This document shows positions 24,353 through 36,506 of a DNA stretch of 64,000 nt, piece after piece; position 1 is the stretch's first letter, and every line of letters starts with the position of its first letter. The DNA comes from Triplophysa rosa (Eukaryota; Chordata; Actinopteri; Cypriniformes; Nemacheilidae). The position numbers were made by a program, and so were the translations under genes. Location: assembly GCF_024868665.1 (NCBI RefSeq), contig NC_079898.1:19030403-19094402 (forward strand), in the 5' to 3' direction. The notes below the pieces were generated by a model. The model saw only the letters and a program-made list of their open reading frames with translations. It had not been told where the DNA came from and ran no database searches.

Positions 24353-24662
24353 ATAAAGGGATAGTTCACCCAAAATGAAAATTCTGTCATGAATTACGCA
24401 CTCTCTAGTTTTTCCAAACCTGTATAAATTTCATTGGTTGAACACAGAGAATTGGACGAATGCTTAACCAAACAGTTCTTGGACCCAACTGACTACTATA
24501 GAAGGAACAATTACATTTCCCCAGATCTGTTTGTTTTCCTACATTCTTCAAAATATCTTATTTTGTGTTCATCAGAACAAATACATTTATACAGATTTGG
24601 AACACCTCAAAGGTGAGTAAATGATGACAGAATTTTTATTTTTGGTTGAACTATCCCTTTAA
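24353..24662 (+). mobile_element. TTAA-type MITE, near full-length copy 6
   Basis: The best full-length representative, about 310 bp. The left end is ATAAAGGGATAGTTCACCC and the right end is GGTTGAACTATCCCTTTAA, an inverted pair. The left TTAA has become ATAA (24353-24356); the right is intact (24659-24662). The inner arms carry TTCCAAACCTGTATAAATTT and its complement. Open frames crossing it are by-products of the palindrome. Confidence 0.9.
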
Positions 24663-26360
24663 AAGACAATTACTGCAAAAGATTAAAAATTAAAATATTA
24701 TAATTTAATAAATTAGGAGTAATAGCAATTTTCCATATCTTGGGGCCTTTGCAGTACACTGTCATATTTAAACAATGTTTTGGTTTGATTTAATGGGACT
24801 ATGGTAAACAATTTTAAAGCTCTATTGGGTTTCCACTTGATGTACAATCTGAAATCAAAAGAAAAAGACATGAAGAACCACTGTTTATATTTACATAACA
24901 TTATCAGAGCCTGAGCAGCTGTGCAGAGAAGAAGTATAAAAAATATAAAACCAAAAAGAGAAAGAGTGTCTTGAATACAGGAATGTTTGCATTAAATCTA
25001 AAACTAAATAATAATATTAATAATTCTCTATACAGAGCCTCTTACAAACTAGCGATAATGAAGCACATGAATCAGATTAGAAATTAGATAAGTACACCAC
25101 TTTGACTGTTTACATTTTTACGTTCATAAAGAGCAAATGACCCGTAATGTCTTTACGAAATTTACAGCTTTAATAACCGATGATGAAGTGTATGAAAAAA
25201 GGGAGTAACAAAAGGAGAGGTATGTTAAACTGTTTTTCTTTTTTACAACATCTTCAACGCATGGTTGCCAAATCGCAGACAATGCGGAATTGTGCGTGTT
25301 GTGTTTGGAAAACACCGCTCATTCTTTCGTAGGTCTTGGAATTGTGGTCAGCTGCCAGCGAATGGACAATATTGCTTTTGTTTCCAGGATCTATATCTCC
25401 TCTCCACTTAGATCTAGAGTCTGATAACAGATGAAAAGATAGAGCACAGCGTTTTGCATCGTCTATCAGGTGAACGTCTAAACTGCTTCATAGGCAAATG
25501 CAGGGTGGTGTCACAAAACATCCACATGTTGCAGCGCAGCTGGTCATCTTATTAAAGATGATATCGGCAAAGGATTTGGGGGGAATATATAACCAAACAT
25601 GTATTTTCTCCATGTATTTAATTACCAGTAAATGCACATTTAATCTCCTAGCCCCATATGACAACAGAGCTGCATATACAGTACATTCGGGTACACAAAC
25701 AATGATCTCACAGCTACTACAAGTATCTTTTAACCAAAACTGGCTACAGAATTATAGCACATAACCAGGTGCACTGATGTGTGTGTGTCTTTGGCCCTCT
25801 TTTCCACTGGTATTCAGATAAAGTGTCAACAAGGCCCAAAAAAGCTCTATGAAATGCATTTTTTTGCATTTCAATTTACTGTAGGACGCATCGGAAAGGA
25901 CAAACAAATATAAAACCCACATGCATTTTAAAATACCTCTAAATGAGCAGATCACAATGTAAATGTGTCACAAATGTAAAATAAAAATCACATACTGTAA
26001 TTCAGTTGGATTGGCTAATGTTAAAAACGTAATTCCATTCCTTATTAAATAATAAAAAGAACACTTCATACTCTTCAGTCTTTAGTGTTCCAGTGATAAG
26101 ACACCATAAATATATGCTGCTCTGTTGCTGAAAATTAATATTTCCCAAAGAACATACCAGACAGATCTTGTGACGTGTTATTGAAAGACGTGTTCAACGT
26201 GTTCAGTCGTGTATTTCTCGCTAAAGAAAACACAAAGGAAGGGTGTTTAAAGTTTCTCTCTCTCTCACACACAGTGATGGGCTGGATTGGTGTGTTTGTT
26301 ATCATAATAGATGACTGCTGGCTTTTAAGCCCATATGAAGGACCCCTGTCAGAAGATGTG
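24663..26360. other. Unique non-coding sequence
   Basis: AT-rich, no gene or full repeat recognised. Frames of 60-88 codons have no features. Confidence 0.5.
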
Positions 26361-26361
26361 G

Positions 26362-26399
<38 letters not shown>

Positions 26400-26416
26400 T
26401 GCGCGCACACACACTG
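26361..26416 (+). repeat. Compound CT-CA microsatellite
   Basis: A CT run passes directly into a CA run, followed by ATGCGCGCACACAC. Confidence 0.95.
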
Positions 26417-29400
26417 AGAGAGAAAGACACAAACTGTAAATTCTATGACTCATCTAGGAAGCTACTAGGGGAAAAGCCCAGATGCCAAATGTTACATGTA
26501 AGCAATATATATATATATAAAGTTATATCATTGCAAAGTTGTAAAAACAACAAATTATAGGCCCAACATTTGACCTGTAATAAGAGTAATATTGTGTTAA
26601 TGTGATAATGTTATATTATATGTAATATTATCAGCATTCTGCTCATTTAGTATGAGAAACATTCTTTATTTTGTGACAGAACATTCAATCAAGATAACAA
26701 CTGCCAACCAGAAGTTCCCTGACATTTTTTACTGTAACGTCTTTGTATATTTAAACAGCGTTAAAACTGACAGAATAAGTGTTCAGTCCTGGGGCAATAT
26801 TACCTACGCCAACAGGAAGATAACACAACAGCCCATTGTTGTGAGCAGCACAGAAGTTGTATTGTGGTTTAGCTGTTTCAGTTCAAAATAATTCAACGTT
26901 GAAAGACTTCGGTCCAATTAAGACACACCAGCAGCTTTCACTGGGTGTTATTTCAGGGCTCAGCCATGTTTCTGTTGGCCTGCCCGCCCAAGGTAAGATG
27001 GGGAAAAATGCTCCTGCTGTGAATGTAAGATATTTGAACAAACAAGTGTGCACAGGTTTGAGCAGTAGGGCAAGAAGCGAGGTCCACTGGGGGAATTGGA
27101 TGACGGGCTTGATCTGAACTCACACAGAAGTTTTGCCAGGGATGGGTTCACACTGTTGAACCAGGCTTTGATGACCTTTAGCTGATCCTGGATATCCTGC
27201 TGTCAAAGGAGGGAGACACGATCAAAGTCCATACAGAGATAATGTGGAATAACAGCCGAGTTTGTTATGAGGAATATTAAGCACCTTGGATAGTGTATAG
27301 GCCTGGCATGAAAGATCTGTAGGATAGACTGTCAGCATTAGCTCATCACTAAGCAAACAGAATTTCATGAGTTTACGTAACAGGTTTATGGAATTTGAAA
27401 TGTTCTGACCCAAATCTGGCATTAGAAACAACAGCAAGCTATCTTCACACTCGCGTGTGCCACCTCCATTGAATACAGTTCCTCATGGACCTCGGCAGTT
27501 TAGAGATGAACTCATCCTGGTCTCACAGGGGGAGCGATGCGCACTGTGCAGGACTTTATTGCTCGGGATAATATTGACTCAACTTTGAGCTCCTCAGCAT
27601 CTGCCTGTAATGGTGTTTATCCAGGAGAGAGCGGAGGGGAATCCACACTCTCTGAAACACAGATTAAAGGCCAGAGTGGAGCATCGGTCCGCTCTGGTGT
27701 CTTATGGAAACATGACATGCATTCAAACATAAGACGTTTCGCCCCAAAATCAACTCAAGAGCAGCGGGCAGAGAGTCTCATTAGGATTCTTCCCATTCCA
27801 TTCATTCCAGATGCAACCAATGAAGTCATCATCATACTGTATTGCTGATAAATACAGGTGTGGGAGGTATTCCCTATTGAGGATGAATGACAGGCTTGTG
27901 CAGGGAATTGTGGGATTAATTGACCAGTATGTTTCCTAATCCCAGATCTGTTTTAATTTTTTCGAACCATAATCATGCTCATGATTGACTTTATTGACCG
28001 TGTATTGAAACTAATTGAAGACCACACTGAATACAACCACCACAACATACCTCAACGGTATGAGAGTAGGTTATTTTGTCCTTTTACTTTTGCTTTTAGG
28101 ACTTGCTCGGAGCTACATTCCTATAGTGCTGAACAGGCCATGCAGTCCACAGGCCGCAATGTAAACAGGAAGAGATACAGGATCTCTGTCGGTAGAATGG
28201 GCACAGATCCAAGCAGAGGAGACTGAGAAGGAACAAACGAGGTAAAAAGGACAAAGAAGCTGAACAGTAACTTTAGTGGAAATATGTGCATGTGCTGGTG
28301 TGTAGACATTCTGGCTTAGTGTGTGGGTTTTACAGGAGGACACTTACAGTACATCCGGCCGGTTTGTGTCAGGGACTGTAGTGTTATGACAGGGAAGTTT
28401 ATCTAGAAGCCATATTTGCATCACATACGGTACTTAGCATTATATATGTATGTGTCAAGCACTGTACGCATTTAAGACCTACTGTGTGTGCCTTCTACTG
28501 TGTCATCTCATCTGCTATACCCAAATCTTTTTAACTAGTCGATTTTACAAAATGCAAAACTTATTATAGTATGCCAATTTGTTTTCTTTTCTCTGTTTAC
28601 GTGATCTTAAGGGTTTAAAGGATATGTATAGTACAGTACAGAGAAATGCGATACACCTATCTGCTTCTCCAGTGACCTAGCAAACATTATAAATGTCCAA
28701 TAAAAAGCCTTGGCATTATTTGAAAGACGTCAATGATAACACCTGGAAACGAACGTCATGAAACAAAAACATGCATACAGTACATGTTTGAAACAATACG
28801 ATTTATAATTATTATTTGCCTTTATTCGCATTTTTGTACCCAAACAAAACAGTGGATTCAATTGGAGATGGTAATATATTTTTCAATGCTAAAAATGTTA
28901 GATGTTGTGAAAATCAAGCGTAGCGTTAGTTCTGGCAGGTCGCGTGAGTTCAGCTTGCATCAGCTGATCACATCAGGTGCAGCTAATCAACGTTAACCAA
29001 TAGTCATACAACACACACTAGACTGCGTCCTATTTAAGTTGCATTTCTTTGCTCCTTATCAGCTGCTTAATCATGTTGCACCTAAAACCCACCTCCATCC
29101 CCATCTCCTCCTTATCTGCCTGTATCTTTGGATCTTTTAATCATGTACGCATCAGGAACTGTTCTGGTTCCCCAGGTGGGGGGACATGTATTGCTGCGCT
29201 CCTGCTATGTCCATGCAAGGCTGCATGGATGGGCAGAGAGTTTGCCCAGAACAGTTTCATTCCGCCAAACTAAATATATGCTATCGTTAAATAATTGACG
29301 ACAGTGGTCCCGACAGAAATGTTAGAAATATAGATGGAGAAACATGCACTTAAAAAACATAAAAAACAGGTGCCTAAAAAGCTCATGAGGATGCACTGTA

Positions 29401-29477
29401 GTTTACTGTTGTTGAATGACACTGTATGAGATTCCATTCCTCCCCAATTTTTTTTAGCATTTACTTTCATTTAAAAA
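26417..29477. other. Unique non-coding sequence
   Basis: No gene is supported. A short AT run lies at 26505-26520. The frame at 27537-27848 (103 codons) has no domain. At 28997-29038 a CCAAT word is followed 30 bp later by TATTTAAG, which looks promoter-like but has no transcript evidence (see findings). Confidence 0.45.
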
Positions 29478-29705
29478 CTTTCTGACTTTCTGCAGAACAC
29501 AAAAGAAAATATTTTAAAGAACGTTTGTAACCCATCAACATTGAACACCACTCACTTCTATTGTATGGACACAGAACCACCAAGAAATTTCTCAAAATAT
29601 CTTCTTTTGTGTTCTACAAAACATACAGTCATATAAAGATTCTGAACAACATGACTGTGAATTAATGATGATAGAATTTTTATTTTTCTGTAAACTATCC
29701 CTTAA
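29478..29705 (+). mobile_element. TTAA-type MITE, left-truncated copy 7
   Basis: The family core is present (CAGAACACAAAAGAAAATAT, TCTATTGTATGGACACAGAA, AATATCTTCTTTTGTGTTCT). The right end is CTGTAAACTATCCCTTAA, with TTAA at 29702-29705. The left terminus is missing. Confidence 0.75.
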
Positions 29706-31140
29706 AGTTTACTTTACGTTTTAACGTTATAATTTGAAACTATTGAAGTTCAACACACAAAAAAATATATATTATGTGTTTCATAACTTGTCATGAGCTG
29801 GATTCTCCACACAGAACATGTTGTAATGTGGCAACTTTTGAAATCCTATGCACTTGTTTTTCTGTGTCCACTTCTCAAAAACCTTTGTTAAATCACTATG
29901 CCTTTAACATTTCAGTTTATATACAACTGAAGATAAATTATAGACACCCAAATATCTGTGACCAGTTGTATCTCTTTCATATATAGTAACTCACTACAGT
30001 TGATGAGAGTTTTAAAGCATACAGAGAGCTGGAGAAAGGGCAGCTGTCTCATGGGCAGCTGGATTTGTTTATTCACACTCATAATGAGAAAGTAGATTAT
30101 CTGCATCTAATTATTCGGTCGTTTCATCCATTTTATGATTCAATGAGTCACATTATTTTATTGATTGAGTCTACAGTTGACATTTGAGTGGCGTATTAAA
30201 ATGTAAAGATTGTGTCATTTATGCGGTGGTTTTATGGCGGCCGATGGCAGAAGGGTTTGGGCGGCACTAGTAGAACCCCATGAGAAGCACATGTGGCCCA
30301 TATGGGAGGGCTGAGGTTCAAGTCCCTATTTTTTAAAGATCTCAACAAGTCATTCAGAGGTGAAGAGAGGTATGTTGTCCCAATAACATATTTTATAATG
30401 GTTAATATTAACTATTAAAGCAAATGCTTCACAACATAATCTATGTTCTCTAGAGTCTAAATCTGTCTGTCAGAGGACGCTAAACCCTTGGGAGTTACAT
30501 AGGAAATCTTGGATGTTGAGGTTTAACCGTAGTTCCATTTTGGCCTCAGTCCAGATTTGATCTTAGTCCAGCCCCAGAAACTGTGAAGTGGCTTCATATC
30601 AGGCAGAGAGAAACCAGACACTGTCATTCTCAAAGCAACCACAAGACTTCTGGCAAATGCAACAGATTCTGGTTGAGACCTGATGTCCGACCCTGTCTGC
30701 TCTGTGTTGGATTGATATGCAAGTGACAAAAGTTTGGGTCTCCACATTGTCTGGCTAAGCGACTCATTCAATTGTATTTCAAAGCAGAAAATAGCTTTCG
30801 ACACATTTGCTAAATTTTAGACCTGCTGACAAATTTTAAACCAAATACATGCAATCCACCACAAGCAGGGCTTAGCAAAGCGCATAAACATAAAACATAT
30901 TTCCCACTATGCCATAGCCAAGCCTCCCAATCCACATTAAACTCCCCATGGATGTGATGTCAAAGTTCACTGATTGTTCATAGATTGGACTTATTGCGGT
31001 CTTTACAGCAATAAATGTGTCACACTTATTACTATTGATTTGTTTGAACACATTCCACTGTTTAAATGTATTTTATATAATAAGGAAATTAACCGTTATA
31101 TTTGTTAATATAATTTGAAACAGTCTATTTAAACTTTTTC
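29706..31140. other. Unique non-coding sequence
   Basis: No gene is seen. A B-box-like GAGGTTCAAGTCCC at about 30312-30325 lacks an A box, so it is not a tRNA gene. The minus-strand frame at 30523-30804 (93 codons) has no motif. Confidence 0.45.
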
Positions 31141-31172
31141 TTTTTTCATTTTTGGGTAAACTGTTGCTTTAA
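31141..31172 (+). mobile_element. Solitary right end of a TTAA-type MITE
   Basis: Only the terminal part TTTTTGGGTAAACTGTTGC followed by TTTAA remains, with TTAA at 31169-31172. Confidence 0.5.
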
Positions 31173-31274
31173 GCTTTCTGCTTTTCATCTCCAACAATGC
31201 AGTAACATTAACCGACAACTATGTTTGGTTTGTGACAGAAATGACTTTGGATCATCACTTTTTGAAAAGGTGAC

Positions 31275-31547
31275 TTAAAGTGTAAATTTTGTCATCATTT
31301 ACTTACCCTCTTCTAATTTCAAACCTGAATGATATTTGGAAAAATGTTGTTAACCGGCACCTACTGACTTGCATTGATTTTGTGTACATTCAGAAGTGAA
31401 TGGGTGCAGCGCTGTTCGGTTACCAACTTCCTTCAAAATATCTTCTTCTGTGTTATGCAGAAGAAAGAAAGTCATATAGGTTTGAAATGACAAGAGGGTG
31501 AGTCAATTATGACAGAATTTTCATTTTTAGGTGAACTATGCCTTTAA
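31275..31547 (+). mobile_element. TTAA-type MITE, copy 8 with both TTAA ends
   Basis: TTAA at 31275-31278 and 31544-31547 flank a 273-bp copy. It carries TTTTGTCATCATTTACTTAC at the left and TGACAAGAGGGTGAG then TTTTTAGGTGAACTATG at the right. The central part has GTTCGGTTACCAAC and AATATCTTCTTCTGTGTTAT. Confidence 0.85.
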
Positions 31548-32289
31548 GATGAACTCAGTTCCTTGCCTTGTGAGACAATGGAAACACAATACTAGCTCTC
31601 TTGTGTCAGCCTATGGACTCTCTGAAGAGATGAATATCTATCTACACTTTTACAGTACTGTGTTGCCAATCCCAACCATACATACTGAAGATTAAGTACC
31701 CTGATGGTGTCAAGTCATGGAATCTCTCGAGTCTAAGAATTATGCGCATTCACAATGTATATGAATGCTCTTGACCCGAGCAGTGCAATAAATGGACGTA
31801 ACCAGATTGCTCATGCAAATGATTATTAAAGATGAATTTATTCACTAATCACTTGGTAATGTATCAGCTGAGAGGGAGTGAAACTGGATCTCTTCCTAAT
31901 GACCAATGTTTCATTTCCTTCGCAAAGCTCTCCGTTGAGTGCTGACCCCTTACACACAAGCAAGTCATCAAAGCAGCAAAACAGCGATCGGCCGAAGCCA
32001 AGCAAAACTCAGAGACGCCCAAATCATTCACTGAAACCCTCCCCAAAGTGTAGACCGCTCCTGCAGAGTAATGTCCTCCGCTTAAAACAGTGGGGACTCG
32101 GTTCGATTTGGCACTAGCAGGTGAAACATTTGTGTTCAATGGAACATAACTGAAACTATAAAGGCCGGTTTTGAGTTTAGGTAACTCAACACAGATTTTA
32201 AAATGTTAATATTTTGCACTCTTCTTTAGAACCAACCTCATACAGTATCATTGAACATGTACTGATGTCAAATAAACATTAGCACATGT
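31548..32289. other. Unique non-coding sequence
   Basis: No gene is seen. An octamer word (ATGCAAAT, 31813-31820) is followed by TTATTAAAG and other homeobox-like A/T words. Frames of 79 and 91 codons on opposite strands overlap and have no motif. Confidence 0.45.
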
Positions 32290-32427
32290 AAAAGTTATAA
32301 TTGTCGCTTTTTGTTGTTTCAAAAAAATATGTGACATTAAGTGATATTTTTAAGTTGATCTAATTCAAAATTTTAAAGCAGCCAGGTAACTTATTTTTTA
32401 AGTTGAAACAACATTTTTTTTACAGTG
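32290..32427. mobile_element. AAGTTGA-rich element ending TACAGTG
   Basis: The words TTAAGTTGATCTAATTCAAA, AGCAGCCAGGTAAC and TTAAGTTGAAACAACA followed by TTTTTTACAGTG are typical of a widespread fish element with CACTGTAAAA termini. The right end is at 32427. The left end is not clear and the stated start is approximate. Confidence 0.5.
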
Positions 32428-32504
32428 TATCAGAAAACCCCATCTTTGGGGTAAAGGGCCTCTACAGTAGACAACAATATATTCTATTATTCAAAATGTG
32501 TGGT

Positions 32505-32940
32505 TTAGTTTAGATAGATCATCTGAAACAGAGGATTTCGTTCCGAAAGAGATACATGGGAGGGCAGAACCAGAGTGCAATTGTTAATAGCATTAAGTGA
32601 AAACTGTATACATTCATCTGAATCATTGCATCCCAAGATGCGTATCTTGTGCTCGGTGTTATTTATTCTGGTAACAGATTTATATTGGATTAGCCGCATG
32701 TTTGTATTCTTGGACAGGTTGAAGGTATATTACAGATTTGTGTCCAGAAGTCATTATTGGTCATGATATTGAGATCTTTTTCCCATTTATCAATTAAAAA
32801 TGATATGGTCAGGTCAGTAGAGGTCAGGGATTTTGTATAATTTTGAGAGGTTTGGAAGCACTTGCCAAATTGTTGACATATTCCAGCAGTGGGGGAAACT
32901 GTAGGGGGTTGTGTGATATATTGATTTTGGCTTTAATTGC
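32505..32940 (-). mobile_element. Decayed L1-type LINE ORF2 fragment
   Basis: The minus strand shows pieces of an L1-like ORF2 C-terminal region in successive frames. PLLEYVNNLASASKPLK lies near 32845-32895, then FLIDKWEKDLNI and NDFWTQICNI near 32735-32800, then NTNMRLIQYKSVTRI near 32655-32700. The order and spacing fit the region after the L1 reverse transcriptase, where a KWEKDL-like stretch precedes an LIQYK-like stretch. At least two frame changes and a stop separate the pieces, so it is a dead remnant. The assignment rests on remembered family pattern, not on an alignment. Confidence 0.6.
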
Positions 32941-35579
32941 ACTTTTTGTTAGCACTTATTGTTCTTTCTCAAAAACTAAACTTCTGGATTAACTCTTGAA
33001 AGGTGCAAAGACATGACAAAAGTTAATAGGACTATTATTTTTTCCATTTGTTTTCTTTAAACAGACATTTGTTAATTATGAAGATAAAATCATCTAAATC
33101 AAGACAATCCATTTAGCCATTTCACCTTCTAATGAGCCAAATCCATTTGGATTTTTCCTGTGACACTCTCCAATCTTTCTTTTTAGTCTGTAATGTTTCA
33201 TCTAATTCTTAGCTGCCTATTTCCATTTCTGACCCCAGACCTGTAGCTCCCATAGACCCCAATGCTCTATTACTGTCCATCTTACATAAGCGCTGACCAC
33301 ACGGCACACTAAAGCACAATCCTAATAACATAGCAACAACTTATATTTAAAACTCCAGCTGCACAGTATGGTGACATATTGACACAGGTATGCTAATGAA
33401 GTTCAAGCGATTTGATATATTTGTCCCCAGTGTAGAGTCACTAAACATTAAATAGTACCAATAGTAAGGAAACTTCCTTCAGTGGTCAGCAAAGACGTTT
33501 TATAGGATAAAGACTGCCATTAGGCTACAAACATATGGAAAACCATTCAAAGGTTACTTTGCTAGCACACCGACCTGAGGACAAGAGAAGTTCAGGGTCA
33601 AAACGATGGGAAACATTCAGTGTTCCTGTTCGCTGCTCATTGCTGACTGCTGAGGGGAACCACCATCTTGAAGAACTAATAACACATCCTTACGTTGATG
33701 GATTGAGGCAGTTAAAAACCTCTGCCTCCATAGTAACTACTGATTATATGTTCATGCACAACTATAAGAGACATAAAATAAAAAGAATGGGATTGTTAAT
33801 GGGCCAGAATATAGTCGTTGGGTAAGACAATGATGTAACATTCAAAAAAGAAAACAAGTCATTTATAACCTCCTAAAAGTCTACATCTCTCAAATGTACA
33901 GTAATGTATACCTCTTACAATTTTAATAAAACATATTTAATTTACAGTATGTAATATCGACCACTTGACATCAAAAGCTCAGAGTTTTAACTCAATAAAA
34001 CCGTACAGTTTTCATTGACCCATTAGGATGCTATGACAACTCTTTCCCTCCTATTTCATGTGTTTCATTTGGTTGGTTCATGTTCGCTTCCCTCCTCTGC
34101 TAGCATATGGCTCCCCGGAGAGAAACAAGCAACTCAGAGAGAAAGAGATGGAAGAAAGGGAGGATCACGCTCATCTCCTGCAGAGATGTTGGATCGAATC
34201 TTCATGTTATTCTCTTTCCCCAGGTGACTAAGGAGATTCAGCCTAAAATTCATGTGAAAGTGCTCCACTCACTGGCCTGTGGATCGATCTCTCTCAGCCA
34301 CAGTCCGTAAGCCTGTTGTTCGAATCTAAAGTTACCATGACCGTGCAATTTCAAAGAAAAACACCCTGCCAAGTCGACCACATCATTAGTGTCACCTGTG
34401 GAAGAATAGAATGGAACCCTTTCTGAATGGAAATGCCCTTTGTGGTAATATTAGTAAGCTTAAACTTTTTTGCTTCATGCCACTGGGCAACAACCAGGCA
34501 AACAGCCCTAACTCTTTAAAATGACAGCTCATTTTTCCGTGGAATTGTCAAAAGTGCTTTAACCGTGATCCGGTGTTCCTTCCCTCGTTGGCGAAACCTC
34601 ATTTTTTTAACCAAATCTGGGATTTGCATTAGAGTTTCCGTTTTTGTAATGCATATACCGTCTTAGCAATTATTAGCAATTATTAATGACATTATTAATA
34701 ACTTTGGAGGAAAACTTGATCACTTCTCCAGAAGTGAAATAATCCCGAAGAGATGTGCACTGACCTCTGGGAACTCTGGGAAACAGTGTTCTCTGGTGAT
34801 GTTTGATTGCCACAACATTCATAATTCCATGGGTGGGAAAATCGGCGGAAGGCTCAGAATGGCTAATTCGCCCCCAGAGAGCCAAAGGTCTGGCGAGCCC
34901 TACCCGTATCCGTACGTGCATGTCCTCCGTGTCTGCCGATCCCTGCACCCGCATGATGGATGCGTAGACACTGACGCTATTGACTGCAGAGTAAAGGAAA
35001 CCTCCCGTACTTCAGTGTGTCATGTCATCGCTCTTCTCCCCTGGCTTTGTTTACTCAAGAGACGTACGCAGTTTAAGAGCAGCTTTAACAGTAGAGCCGA
35101 CTGAGTCAATGACGGTAGAGATGGCAGAAGCCATTAGCACGTGGGTGGCGGTAATATTAATACACGCACGCACACCTCTCTCTGTGTACAGTCTGTTTGA
35201 GTTTCAGTGGCAAAGTAAACCTAACGTGCCTTACACATAATACCACTCACCAATTCAGCGGCCCGTCCCCTTTGAAGTGTTTATCTGAGACTAAAGTAAG
35301 AGAGGGCTCTCATCTGGCCTCCGTGACAAGTGTTGGGATTTAGGACAGTGTTTAGAAATCATTTCCAGGGAGAGGAGAACATAATGGTGTTAATGTAACC
35401 CGTGTGTTTATCATTCAGCTCTGCTGCTTATGATTCGAACATTTGATGAAACGTTCCATTCAGAATGAATTAACAATATACCGTACTTCACAAAACACTG
35501 AGTTTATTTCCAATTGATTGTGTGGAGTTGATCATACTGTAGTCCCTCAATATGTCATTATTGTGTTGATAGTAATGGA
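32941..35579. other. Unique non-coding sequence
   Basis: No gene is supported. The segment to about 33300 may be further LINE remnant but I could not place it. At 34224-34306 an 83-bp stretch has a good acceptor (TCTCTTTCCCCAG) and a GTAAGC donor but encodes nothing I recognise. The part 34790-34960 is GC-balanced unique sequence (see findings). Confidence 0.45.
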
Positions 35580-35625
35580 ACAATTCACCTAAAAATAAGT
35601 TTTGTAATTATTTATTCATCTTGTA
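35580..35625 (+). mobile_element. Possible left end of a TTAA-type MITE
   Basis: The string AACAATTCACCTAAAAATAA followed by ATTATTTATTC resembles the decayed left end of the family. The rest of the element is absent. Confidence 0.35.
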
Positions 35626-35920
35626 TTATTTCTTTTGCAGCAGAAGGCAGAATGTTTTAGCTTCTGTTCCAAGTCTTCTAAAGCAATCTGATAGCTTTTT
35701 GCGAGAAACAGGCCAAAATCGCTCCACTCCAATTTTTCGTCCCCTCTGCCAAAGCTCTCAAATCTAAAATGGCATTTAACGTTATTGCCAAACAACAATG
35801 GCTATCTTGTGTCACTTGACTGATTGCGGGCAAGTTTCACGAATGAGAATTTAAAGCTATGGATTATCATTCAATAAATTTAACTTTGGTCCATTCCTTA
35901 TACAAAGCATATGACTTTAG
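35626..35920. other. Unique non-coding sequence
   Basis: No gene or repeat is recognised. Confidence 0.4.
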
Positions 35921-35934
35921 AGCCCAGTCTCATG

Positions 35935-36330
35935 AATTGCATATAAATAACACGCGCGTTGCATTATCGTGAAATATGTACGCCAAAGTTAGATTTTGCG
36001 TGCATATGATACGCCTATTTTTGCGTGCATATGATACGCCAATTTAGCGCGCGTGCATATTAACCAGCAATTTGTCTTATTAACCTGTCCCCTAACCCAA
36101 ACCCTAAACCTAATGTTAGCGTGCGTGCATATTATAACCTCTACCCTAACCCAAACCCTAAACCTAACAGTATTATTTTAATTATTTCAGCGTTTCCTCT
36201 TCATGTATGTTTCAAAATGGCTGCTCTCCAGCGAGGTGCACGCAAACATTGGCGTATCATATGCACGCAAAATCTAACTTTGGCGTACGTATTACACGAT
36301 AATGCAACAGCGTGTTATTTATACGCAATT
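35935..36330. mobile_element. MITE with 80-bp terminal inverted repeats
   Basis: The left arm (35935-36015) and right arm (36251-36330) are reverse complements at about 75 of 80 positions. They share ATAAATAACACGC, GTTGCATTATCGTG, GTACGCCAAAGTTAGA and TTTTGCGTGCATATGATACG. The loop repeats the TGCGTGCATATGATACGCC word again (36020-36040). It also holds two direct copies of CCCTAACCCAAACCCTAAAC (36090-36113 and 36144-36167) at 54-bp spacing, each led by TTAGCG(C/T)GCGTGCATATTA. It is non-coding. True termini may lie slightly outside these limits. The high arm identity suggests a fairly young insertion. Confidence 0.8.
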
Positions 36331-36506
36331 CCGGGTTGGACTTTATTATTAACCTAACATCTGACTTTATGTTTCACAAAATATAAAAAATAACATGGGG
36401 CCAGGGAAATGAATTTAGATCTATTCATGAATACAGCACATTATAACAAAAATTGGTTGGATGTTTCAGGGTTCTGACAGTGCTGATATGACGACTCAGT
36501 CTAGAC

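Noticed and set aside
24434..24616. Frame with SSKYLILCSSEQIHLYRFG, resembling the minus-strand frame at 5581-5778
   Set aside because: The similarity comes from the shared TTAA-type MITE palindrome, not from a conserved protein.
30300..30326. GAGGTTCAAGTCCC as a tRNA B box
   Set aside because: No A box at a suitable distance and no cloverleaf could be drawn.
34224..34306. 83-bp candidate exon with acceptor and GTAAGC donor
   Set aside because: The peptide (VTKEIQPKIHVKVLHS...) matches nothing I know, and no partner exons were found.
36089..36167. Interstitial telomere array
   Set aside because: The CCCTAACCC/CCCTAAACC blocks are imperfect and only two copies long; they belong to the loop of a MITE.
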